In this document: positions 22,880 through 34,200 of the stretch, piece by piece | Layout: each line of letters begins with the position of its first letter | How positions within the stretch are numbered: the stretch's first letter is position 1 | Assembly: GCA_003116995.1 (NCBI GenBank) | Contig: BDSL01000034.1 | Span: forward strand, 62,001 to 126,000 | DNA length: 64,000 nt | Direction: 5' to 3' | From: Yamagishiella unicocca | Taxonomy: Eukaryota; Chlorophyta; Chlorophyceae; Chlamydomonadales; Volvocaceae | Position numbers and translations under genes: made by a program | The notes under the pieces: model-generated | Told to the model about the DNA's origin: nothing | The model's input: only the letters and a program-made list of their open reading frames with translations | Databases searched by the model: none

Positions 22880-23555
22880 GACGTGACTCGCCGCGGTCAC
22901 TATACAAGCCGCGACAGTGGCTGCGTGCCCTTTTGATGCTGCTGTCTTTAGTTTGCGCCCACTTGGTCTCGGGTCGCCGTTGGTTGCCAAGCAGGACGGC
23001 AGGCCTAGCATGCGCTTCGCTAGGATGTGTTTTGCTTCCAGGTTGTTCGTGTGTGTACTCATTCTTTGCACGCCTTTTGCGCTGTTCCTTGTTTGTTTGT
23101 TCCGTCCGCTGGTCAGCCTTCTGGTATGAAAATTGTCGGTCCGGTAGCGCATGCGTAGAGCTGATAACTCATTGCAGAGTTCTGGCCACGTGCAATAAGC
23201 TATGCCTATACTTTGAGCGACCTCTTTTGTCAGGGACATCGCAATGCCTTGTGCATATCGCGAACAGTGCCCGTTTTTGACCACATGCAACTAGGGTGGG
23301 GCGCAATCATTGCGCCGCCACCCACTGTTTTTACGACGTCGGTGATCCCCGGTGAGCTTGCATAAATTATGCCTTTGTCGAGGTATTACATATCAAACCA
23401 GGGCTGCTTCACCAGCGAGTCACGCCGTGATGTATGCCAACCCTAGGCTCTGCACGTAGTGGTTTAGTACACGTCCCGAACATCGCTGCTTTACAGTGAT
23501 TGTTAATCAATATCGGCCGTTCTTGGACAAATCTGTCTACTTTTGTCTAAACAGT
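22880..23555. other. Tail-to-tail intergenic region, CBM20/SAP gene and COQ9
   Basis: 676 bp, AT-richer than the surroundings, covering both 3' UTRs. For the minus-strand COQ9 there are TTACA strings (TGTAA on the minus strand) at 23491-23495, about 60 bases after its stop, and at 23386-23390. No TGTAA was seen for the plus-strand gene. Confidence 0.55.
23491..23495 (-). promoter_or_regulatory. Candidate polyadenylation signal TGTAA of COQ9
   Basis: TGTAA on the minus strand about 60 bases downstream of the COQ9 stop. TGTAA is the known poly(A) signal of volvocine algae. Confidence 0.55.
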
Positions 23556-24636
23556 TCACGAGGTTTCTGTTGCGGTGGTTGCAGTCTTGACCGTGTGCAC
23601 GACCCGCTGCAACGAGGCGTCCAGAGCAAGCCCCTCGTCCACTCGCCGCCGCAGCGCGTCCCATGTGTCCTTGAAACCCGGCGAGTAGTCCTGCGCGTGG
23701 TGATGTCGGAGGGGTTTAATTCCCGAATCATACATACCTTCAGCTACACATGTAAATTACATACGCCACAATCAGACAACAACCACACCCGTCGATAACT
23801 AAGCATATGCATCCAATGCAGAGGGGACGATATGATTCGTTTGCTGTTCGTTTGGCACATTCGTTTGGCACGTCTACCCAGACGACGATGATAGGCATGG
23901 CGTCGACGGGTTACCAAAACGCGGAACCTCAAGGGGAGGACTTCACACCGCGGATCTAACCCGTCTCTGCACGCGACCTGCCGAAAAGTGCACATACCGT
24001 CAGCATGTACAAGCTGGTGCTTGTATACACGCCCGCTAGCACTGCCCGCTTGCTGTACCAGGTGACGTCAGTCGAACCGTCGCCAAGAGCCGCCCATACG
24101 TCGTCGACCAAGCCGAAAAGAAGCTTGATGCTGTGTGGTGCATTGGATGGCCTGGATGCGACAGCAAGCGCTTGCGGCCAGGAGTCCACGAAAGGCTTAA
24201 CCAGCTCTAGGCGCACTTGCAGCGCATTCGTTACGCGCTCGTTCAGCGGCAAGCTCTGCAGCTCCTGTTGTCTCGCTTCCAACTCCTTGATGCAGCGCGA
24301 GTTAGAAAGCTCCATGAAGTGCTCAACAAGTTCGCCTTCTCCTCGCGATAATATTCCCGCCACCGCAGGCGACAACTTCAAGTCACGAGCAGCTGCAACT
24401 AGTGCTGCATCCGTCCAGCCAAGTTCTCCCACGTGCTTGAGCGCGCCATCCAAGAGCAACTGACGGAGAGCGTGCGTCGCTCCGTCAGACGCAGATGAGC
24501 AAAATGGCCTGCCTGATGTGCTTGGCTGCCGAAAATCGCCGTCTGCCCATGAGAAGCTGCGGCAACCACAGGATGCTAGATAAGCTGCCCCTGGCCGCCT
24601 GCTTACAGCTAATAGGCCACGGCTTACGGCTGCCAT
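23556..24636 (-). CDS. COQ9: Ubiquinone biosynthesis protein COQ9, mitochondrial
   Basis: Model: complement(join(23556..23690,23998..24636)), 257 aa. COQ9 is a lipid-binding, TetR-fold protein of the mitochondrial coenzyme Q synthesis complex that helps the hydroxylase COQ7. Residues 1-50 are rich in Arg, Ser and Ala (MAAVSRGLLAVSRRPG...), fitting a mitochondrial presequence. Family sequence follows: LGWTDAALVAAARDLKLSPA, GELVEHFMELSNSR, KPFVDSWPQALA, the block around LLFGLVDDVW, GDGSTDVTWYSKRAVLAGVY and TSTSLYML. The splice at LYMLT|DYSP restores the conserved SLYMLTDYSPGFKDTWDAL in phase 0. The final helix with VDEGLALD is the usual C-terminal segment. The start codon choice is supported by the presequence beginning there. 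Confidence 0.95.
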
Positions 24637-25260
24637 CGCATGAAGGATTGATAATAGCGTTGATATTGAAGCAAGAACGTGGCCGGTTCTGGTAACAATT
24701 GGCTACAAAGGACGACGACTCTGGCTATCACGAGAGAACACGATATACAGTATGACAACTGTTCAAAAGAATACACTGTTTTCGAATCTACACCTATCAT
24801 GATCTGTTTAGCGCAAACTAGTGTGCGCTTGGAAACCGCCAACGACCGCCTCACATGGCACGATACGGGCGTCCCCAAACCATGATACTGTTGTGCATGT
24901 GACAAGTACTCCAGGTAGCTCAACTTCGTTTTGCGCCAAACCAGGTACAAGTGCAGTAGCGCCCGCTCCGTTGCCCGTCAACCGCAACACATTTTGCGTC
25001 TACCGGCCCCGCCCTCTCGCCACGACCACCACCAAGTCACACCTCCAACCCATCATCGTTTCTCTCTTTGAGACGGCAATCCCGCTGGCAACGCCACGCT
25101 CTCCGCGACGCCTCGCAACCCAATCCGCGCCCGTCTCCTCCCCTGGTCCCTCTTGGCCCACCCTAGTTGATCACTACCAGCAACGTCTGTAACAAACTGC
25201 CACGTCTGTGACAAACTGCCAGCACGTCTACGGAGAGCTGCCTCGGCGCAGCACACTGGC
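24637..25260. other. Intergenic, upstream of COQ9 and downstream of the WAC/DDT gene
   Basis: 624 bp between two minus-strand genes. It contains a short direct repeat at about 25183-25220 (ACGTCTGTAACAAACTGCC, then ACGTCTGTGACAAACTGCC). No coding sequence seen. Confidence 0.5.
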
Positions 25261-28200
25261 TCAGTGCTTCTTCGGCTTCTTGGCCCACTTGAGCGTCATG
25301 CCCAGGAGCCCTGCCGAGTGGAAGGCAAGTGTGGTGGAGCAGTACGCCAGGCGGGGTGCCGTCGCCGCCTTGTCCGCCATGCCCACCCAGCTCGCCTGCT
25401 CGCGCTTGCTGCGCCACATGAAGTGGCGGCAGAAGCCGTTGCTAGACCGCGACTTCTCCTCGTCACGGGTCAGGTCCCGGTCAACCAGCTCGGGAGAGTC
25501 GTCGTCCACAGCGACATCAGATTGCCGCCGTCGCATCTGTAGAGCCGGGGTGGGGGTGGGGTTGGGGCGAGGGGGACGGGGGGCATCAGCGGTTGCGACC
25601 CACAGCACCATTTCCAGGAGACCGCCATCGCGGAGAGCATGAGCACGCAACCCGAGTACCGGTATCCCACAGACCTCGACCTCCCTCCCCCACTCACCCG
25701 CTCCTTGCGCCTGCGCTCGTCCTCTCCGTCCTCCTCGCCGTCCGGCGGCACCTCGCTCAACCCGCGAGCCTCCTCGCCGTCCTCATCCCCCTCGCTGTCG
25801 CTGCTGCCGCCCTCGCCGCCGGCCTCCTCCGTCGGCCCCGGCGTCGTGCCGGCCGCCTCCGCGCCGCCGGCGGCGCCCGCGGCGCCGCCAGCCGCCGCGG
25901 CCTTCGCCGCCGCCGCCGACACGCCGCCCGGCGCCGGCATATTCTCCGTGAACCTGGGATGCCCCTCCTGCCCGCTGTGCGCGAAGAACCACCGCTGCAG
26001 CTGCAGCAACCTCCGGTTGAGCTGCACATACACGCGCCGGAGGTCCGGCTGCGGCCCCGGTCGGCCCTCCGCCCCCGCGGCGCCGTCGCCGTCCGCCCCG
26101 CCGTCCCCGCCGTCCACCTCCCCCGCCGCGGCGTCCTCCGCCGCCCAGTCCGGGTCCAGCTCGCCGCCCTCCGCCACCGCCACAAACCTCTCCCGCCACT
26201 CCTTCCACCCACGCGCCGGCCCGGGCACGTCCTCCGTCTCCGCCATCGTCGTCATCTCCACAACGCTGTCCACCAGCTGCCGCATGCTCGTCCCGCGGTA
26301 CGGCCCCGACAGCAGCAGCCCGCCGTCCTCCCCGTCCAGCCCGTACCCGTCCATGGCGTCAGCCGACTCGTCCAGTGCGCTGGTGGCCGCCTGCTCCGCC
26401 TCTCCGCTCTCCACCAGGTCCCGCACCTTAACCATGGCGGCCAGGATGGCAGGCTGCACCTTCTCCAGGGCCTTCTTCAACTCAGCCTCGCGGACACCCT
26501 GGGGCGGGGGGTTCGAGGGAAACCCGGGGGCGGGGGGGGGGCGGGCATGAAGACGGGGTACACGACAGGGTGGGTGGAATAAAGACCGGTTACACGACAA
26601 AGGTATAATAGTTGGCGCATTGTCTTCGGACACATAGTTGTGGGCGCATGCTGGAGAGCTTTGGGGCGGTGGGGGGAGTCAGGCCGGGTCGGGTCGGCGC
26701 GGACCGGATCGGATGAGACGTGTGTGTGGTGGTGTGGCAGGATGCAAGTGTGTGCGCGCGTTGGGATTAGGCTAGTGGCGGAGGCAGTTGGCGTGCAAGG
26801 AGATGGCATGTTCATACGAATGTGCACGGGGTAAACAGACCCTGCTTGCCACCCACAAATGCGACGAGTCACCGCTCCTGCCCACCACCCCTGCCTGACT
26901 ACGCCCGCTCCGTGCTTGCTTCCCCCCTGGGGCCCCCACCCCCTCACCCTGGAGTCCAGGCTGTAGATGAGCGCCTCCAGCTGGTCGGGTGTGCAGATGG
27001 TGCTCCACACGCCCTCGCTGTGCTCCACCAGCACCAGCGACTTGAGCCCCGCCAGCCCCCACCAGTAGCGCCGGTGGTGCCGGTCAGTGCCCAGCGGCGC
27101 GCGCCGAATGTTACACCGATCCATCTCCCGCTCCAAGGCCTCCTGGCGACTGAAGAAGCAGGGGGTATGAGAGGATACCCGTGGGTCAGCAGGAAACAGG
27201 AACAGGAAAACCAACCGATTAGGAAACGTTTAGTACACACGTTTGGAGACGCACGCTGGACGATTTGGTGCACGGCGCCGGGAGGGGGAGCAGCGATGCC
27301 AATCAGTAACCGGGCACAGCGCATGGAGACGTGCATTCGCCCTGCTTCCGTCCCTGCCACGCCTCCGCCCCGCCCCTCCCCGTCCCTCCCCCCACTCACG
27401 CGATGAGCGCCTCCTCCGCCTCGCGCTTCTCCCGCGCCACCCGCTGCTCCAGCGGCTCTAGGTGGCGGCGGCGCATGTCCCGCTCCCTGGTGCGCCGCCG
27501 CTGGTCCGCATGCCACTTGGCGCGGGTCCGCTCGATGCGCTGGCGGGCCGCCTGCGGGTGGACGGCACGGAGGGGTGGTGTGAGGGTGACGAGGGGTGCG
27601 GGCAGCACCACACCACACTACACCGCAGGCACCACATCACACCACCGGTGAATGCACCAGCACCAACACCAGCACCAGCACCAGCACCAACACCGTCCCC
27701 CGGGATCCACGCCACCAGCGCTATACCGTTGCACCATCCGCGGCGCCCGTGCTCCGAATACCTTACTCAACAAGCAAACACACCATCGCTTCGGACGCCC
27801 ATACCCTGCCCCCTCGCACCTGCAGCCTGGCCCGGAAGTTGGCCACTGCGCGGCGGTCCTCCGGGTCCCCGGTGAACTCCTGCAGCTCCTCGGGCAGCTC
27901 CCAGCTGGGCTCGGGGGGGTCCTCCTCCTCAACCTCCTCGCCCTCGTCGCCGGCGGCAGCCGCAGCGGCGGCCACGTGGGCCGCCGCCGCCGCCGCCGCG
28001 GCCCCCGACAGCTTGATGCGCTTGCCGCCAGCAGCCGTGGGCGCGGAAGCGGCCGCGGCGGCTGCTGCGCGGGCTGCGGCCGTGTCCTCGGGCTATGTGG
28101 CGATGACAGGGCAGGGTGGCTGAGGTCAGTGCTGGGCTGGTGGTGGCAGGGCAGGGTGGCTGAGGTCAGTGCTGGTGGTGGCAGGACAGGGTGGCTGAGG

Positions 28201-31200
28201 TCAGTGCTGGTGGTGGCAGGACAGGGTGGCTGAGGTCAGTGCTGGTGGTGGCAGGACAGGGTGGCTGAGGTCAGTGCTGGTGCTGGCGTCGCAGCTTCGG
28301 CGCGCAGCCCGGGGCGCAAACAGCAGCACCCACACACCCTGTGTATGGTCCGTCAGCCTCCCGTCCCCCCCGGGGCTCCCGCCCCGGCCTCCCCGATCTC
28401 ACCCCATCCCTCTTGCGCTTCTTGGCCTCCTTCTCCGCCCCCGCCAGCTCGCGCAGCTTCTTGCGGTCCTCGGCGATGTCCGCCCGCAGGCCCGCAGCCA
28501 CACTGGTGCCGTAGTCCTGGGGGGGAGCGGCGGGCGGGGCGGAAGGGGGCGGAGCGGGGGAGGAGGGGGGAGGCGGGGAGGGTTTGTACAGGGCCGAGAG
28601 GAGCGGGTCGCGGCTCCAGGGGAATGCCGATGGTGGTGGTGACGTTGGGAGAGGGGGCCCGCGACGGGAAGAGCACCATACCTCACTATGGAAATTGGAG
28701 GAGAGTCGGCGGCGGGTGAATGAGGGACGGATGAACCTGTAGGGAAGACCCGTTCGCACACTGTCCCCCCTGCTCGCCCCACACCCCCCACCATCCCTCA
28801 CCAGCCTCCTTTGCATCCAGTTCCGCATGCGCTCCATCTCCATCAGGTCCTCGCTCAGCAGCAGCAGCAGCGCGATGTGCTCGGGGCCGCTGAGGCCCTC
28901 CGCGTCGTCGCGGCCCAGGGAGCTCAGAGCGGCGGCGGCGGCGGGGGTGAGCGCCTCGCGGTTGGCGGCGCCTGCGTTTGGGGTGAGGGGGGGTGAGGGG
29001 TGGTACGTGAGGGGGGGTACGTGAGGGGTGGTACGTGAGGGGGGGTGGATGGATGGGTAGGGGTCGGTCGCAACGACAGTGCATTTCCCTTCCACCACCC
29101 GTCGTATTAAAAAACAGCTACCAGAGCCACTCACAATAACAAGAGAGTACCCTCGTGAGGCATACCTCCCCCCACCCTCCTCCTCTTCCTCCATCCAGCC
29201 ATCCCCCCACACCCGCCTCCCGCCCCACCTGCGCGCACGATTGCGTATCGCCTCAGCACCTCCGCCCATGTGCCCTCGTCCAGCACCTCCAGCCAGCGCC
29301 GCTCCCACCGAGTCATGGCGCTGCTCTCCCACACGTCCATCAGCAGGTTCTTCAGCAGCTGCACGTACAGGTCGGACAGCAGCGTGGGGTCGCCCACCCG
29401 GTCCACGATGATCGCCTCCTCCCCGCTCTCGCCGCTGCCGCCACCGCCGGCGCCATTGGCTTCCGCCGCGGCGGCAGCCGCGGCGGCCGCTGCCGCGGCC
29501 GCCGCCGCGGCGGCGGCGGCGGCTGCCGCCGCCGCCGCGCCGCCCTTCTTGCTCTTACTCTTGCTGTCCCGGCGGTCGCGGGATGCAGACGGCGGCGCGC
29601 CGGCGGCGACGGCACTGGCCTCCGCCGCCGCCGCGGCGGCGGCAGCGGCGGCGGCCGCCGCCGCTGCCGCCGCCTCCTCCGCGTACTCTTTCGCTGCGAT
29701 GATCTGCTCCGCCGCTGCCACGATGGACAGCGAGTTCCTGCCGCCCAGCAGCAGGGTGTCCACGTGGGCGTATCGTACGACACGCAGGCCGAGCTCGCCG
29801 CCCAGGTGGAAGAGCAGGTCGGCCAGGTAGAGTGAGTCCGCCAGGCGGCGGCCGTCCTCGTCCTCGTACGGCTCCGTGACGAAGACGTCGTGGGTGTTGC
29901 TCATCTCGCCTGGAGGGAGGACAAACACGCAACGGCTGAACATCCACATCCGTCCGTGCTCAGCGCCCTGGGGGTGCGGTGTGCAGTGTGTTTGTGTGTT
30001 TTATAAATGCTGAGCTGAGCCGCGTTTGTGTGTGTGTGGTGGTGGGGGGGGGGTTGTGTGTGTGGGATGGATCGCGCATTTCCCTGCTCCCAGCTCCCAG
30101 CCGTCCCAGCCACACGCGCAGCGCTTCAATGTAGTCGCAGCCCCGCCCCGCCGGGGGGTGGGGTCACGACCGGTCGTCCGTCCCAGTGCTCCAGCATGCG
30201 CCCACATCCTCGCTGTCCGCCGACCATGCGCCAACTATCTTGTCGTTTTTCGTGTCACCGGTTTTCACCCACCCACCCACCCGACGGACCAGCCACCCAC
30301 CTCGCTCCGCCGCCCGCGCCGCCGCCTCCGCCAGCAGCTCCGAGTCGTCCACCGGGTAGCGGCGCGGCCCCGTCACCTCCACCCGCCGCCGCTCCTTGTC
30401 CTCCTTCTCCACCAGCTTGGCGCGCTCGCGGTCCAGCTTGGTGTCGCCGCCGTCGCCGCCGCCGAAGCCGCCGAGGCCGAAGGCGCCGCCGCCCCCGCCC
30501 CCGCCGCCGCCCATTTGGCCCTGCAGCCGGAAGCGCTCCCTGAAGGCGTGTGCGGCAAGCAGCACGGAGGCGGAGGAGGTCGGTCAGCAGGCGGCAAGTG
30601 AATGCATGACGTGACAAGTGAATGAATGACGTGGCAAGATAAATGACGTGGCAGTGAATGAATGGCGTGGCTGCCAACGCAACTACTTCGTAGACCGGCC
30701 TGTTGGTCTCTGGCACCACCGCCAACAACACCAAGAACAAGTACACCACCAACAACAACAACACGACCCTCGCCTGTGTCCGGATCGGCACATCTTCGCA
30801 TCCCCCCACTTGCGTCCGCTCCCAACAAGCCGCTTCAAAAGCCCAACCCTAAAGCCAGTCTCACCTAGACCACCTCATCCCCCTCCCGCCGTTCCCCGCC
30901 CTCTCCCCCTTCGCAGCCCCACCTCAGCACCGCCTTCTCCGCCTCCTCCGCCGCCCGCACCGCCGAGTCGTACGTCCGCTGCGCCTTGTCCATCTCCCCC
31001 AGCGCCCCCGCCAGCTGCCGCTGCTCCTGGTCCACCTGGCGCGCAGCAGCCTCCAGCACCTCCGGCTGCATCAGCGCCAGCTGCGGGTGCGCCTCCAGCC
31101 GCTGCTGGGTGGCCTCCGCGTCCGCCATGCGCGCGCGAGCCGAGGCCACCATCGCCTGCGTCACCTCGATGTTGTTGCGGCAGACCGCAACGTTATTCTG

Positions 31201-34200
31201 CGGGGGGTCGGGGGGTTGAGCAGCGGAGGATAGTGATTGTGGTGATAATGATAGTGATGGTGATGCCGGGGGGGGGGTTGAGGAGCGGAGGATGATGATG
31301 GTGGTGATGGTGATGGTGATGGTGATGGGGGGGGACATTGGGGTTCGGCACGCATCCCACAGAGCCGTGCTTGCCCCCCCCCCCAAGCCGCATGCATCCA
31401 TTGCCGCCATTTCGACCACTCCATGATACCAATTGCCAGGCGTATCGAGGTCCTCAGGCCTGACCTGTTCAGCCTGGTCCACACCATACGTACCACCACC
31501 GCCACCACCACCACCGCCACCACCACCACCGCCACCACCACCACCACCACCACCGCCACCGCCAACCTCGTGTCGCTAGCTAGTTGACGAACCCGCTCAT
31601 GCCGCCCTGCCCCCTGCCGCCCGGCCCCCCTTCCCCCTGCCCGGCCCCCACCTGCACATGCTGGCAGTGCAGCTCCAGGCGCTGCAGCACGTAGGGGTCC
31701 TCCCTGGGCACCACCGCCATACCCATGTCCGAGTCACCGCCGTCCATCAGCAGCATCCTGGCAGGGCGGGGGTGGGGGGGGAGCGGGTAAAGTAGGAGAG
31801 GCAGGTGGGAGGGGCAGGTGGGAGAGGCAGGTGGGAGAGGCAGGTGGGAGGGGCGAAATAAGGGGGGCGGCAGGTGAGCGGTTGATGCGGACGAGGGTAG
31901 CCGCAACCCCGGGATCATACGGTTCGTAGCCCACGGTAAGTCGCACACAGGGCATATATGGAAGGGAACAGGGAGACATACAGTATCACCCCCCGGCGAA
32001 GCCGCCCTCACTCCCCCTCAGTGACCCCCCTCTTGCCCCCCTGACCCCTTGCAGCACCCCCCGGAGCCGATGCCTCCCCGCTCCTCACCCGCCAGCGTCC
32101 GCCTCCTTCTTGATGGGCTTCTTGCCGCGAGGCTCGGTCTTCTCCTTGACCTGCTGGAGACGGATCAAGAGGAGGGGGGCGACAACAAGTTCTGGGCTTC
32201 AACGATGCGAGCTTCGAGAGCAAGACCACGGGCGGGCCGGTGCTCGGGAACAGGGAGGGACGGGAGGCTCTGCACCCAATTGCAGACCCGTGTGGCTTGT
32301 CCGCTCAATCCTGCCTGCCCAAGCGCGCACTGCACCACCCCCCCTCCAGCATGCACCTTAAAACGTCTGTTCTAAACGGTTTTTTCTCGCATCCACGGGT
32401 CTTCCTCACAATCCCCCCCACCACGCCCGCCCCCCCCCTGCTCCCTCACCTCCTCCACCCATTCGTCGCGGTCCGGGTGCTGCGACGTGAGGACGTAGCT
32501 GTTGCGGCTGACTCGCAGGAAGGCGGGGTCCGTGTGCATCACCTGGGGGGGGGCGCGGGGGTTATATAAAAACCGTATTACGCAACGGGACAGGATAGTT
32601 GGCGCATGGTCGTCGGACACCAATGTTGTGGGCGCATGCTGGGGTGGTGGGGGGGGGCACGGGGTTTCAGGGGCGGAGAGGAGGCGGAGAGGGGGGTGAG
32701 GGGCGGAGAGGTGCAACCAGGTGAAGGCCACGCCCCACACGGCACCCATCAAGGGATGGTCAGCGCGGGCAGAAAGCCGAACAGCAAGGCAGCGCACATA
32801 CCCCCGGTACGCTGCTGCTGCTGCCCCGCCCTCACCAACAGCAGCCGTTCTCCCAACGCTCCCTCTCCCCCCCGCCTCTTCCCCCCCGGCTCACATGGTA
32901 CAGGTTTCGCTTCCCCCCCGGCGGCCAGTCCGTCTTGATGCCCTGGTCCATGGACAGCTTGATGACCTGCTCCACCGTGAGGCCGTCCGGGGGGCAGTAG
33001 GCCTTGAGCACCTGCAGCGCAGCGTGCTTGGTGGTGCCGGGCTTGGCCTTCTCCTCCTCCTCCTAGGTCGCCGGGGAGGGGGCCAGGGGGGGGGCAGCGG
33101 GGAGGGCGGGAGCGGCACCCTCAGGACGGCACTCGCGGGAGGGTACATAAAAGGACCGGGAACTCGATATGGGAAGTGTAGCTGGTCTCGGGGGGGGGGT
33201 AGCATAAAGACCGGTTACCAAGACCGTTCACTCGCCGGAGGGGCGGAGGGTTGCAGAACAGAACCCATCTACTCGCGGGGGTAGGGGGGGCGTGAGTCCC
33301 TAGCCGGTGCCCGCTGCGCCCTGTTGCTGCCACATGCGCGGTCACCCCTCTAACCGCCGCAGGCACCACCACCACCACCACCACGACCCCCCCTCCCACA
33401 CACCTGATCTTCGCCCGCTTTGCTATGCACTCCTTTCGCCATGTTGCATCTCACGACCACCCGCTGAGCAGCACCCCCCCCCGGTCCGAAGTCTATGCGC
33501 AACTATACACCCCACATCGCGTGAACGGGTCTTACATGCAACCTCCGCGACGACCCCCTAGCTTGTCCCCTCTTCGGAGCCATCGCGTCCACGCCCGCGC
33601 TCACGCTCCCCCGTCCCACGCCCCCTGAGCCTTTTGCCCATTCTCCCAGTCCCGCCCATTCTTTGGCCCCCCCTGGAGCTCTACATGCACCTCCCCGTCC
33701 CACAGCGACGTTCAACCTCCCCCCACCCTCCGCACGCCCAGACGCATGACCCCTCCCACCCCTCCAACTAAAGCAATGTCCCACCTCGAGCCGGCCAGCG
33801 CTCCCGCCCCTTCCCCGCTTCCGCGGCCCCGCTTTCTCCCCGGGCGGAAACGTACCTCCAGCGATTTCGAGGGTGCTTTTTTCCGCTTGGACCGCAGCGG
33901 GGCGCCCCCCCTGCCGCCCGGGGGGCTGTCCTCCAGCGCCGCCACCATGGCGTCCATGCCGCGCGCAGCTGCCACTGCCGCCTGGCGCCGACCGTCCGCG
34001 GGAGACGAGGCGCGCCCTGCCGACACGAGGAACCGAGGAACCGAGGAACGGAGGAACGGAGCACCCGTAAGAGAAAGACGATGAAGCAGCAGCAGCGGCG
34101 GCAGCAGCAGCCGGGCCCGGGCAGGCGTCCGGCAGAGAAACGACCCATTTCCACTTCCCAGGCCAGGACTTGTTCATGGAGGCGTTCCGTGGTAAGGCTA

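Noticed and set aside
25593..26582. Plus-strand ORFs of about 300-330 codons across WAC/DDT exon 17
   Set aside because: Mirror images of the Ala/Glu/Gly-rich minus-strand exon; no start context, splice partners or family match.
28111..28285. Regular array of about 35-bp units that might suggest CRISPR
   Set aside because: The units are contiguous with no unique spacers and lie in a eukaryotic intron; it is a minisatellite.
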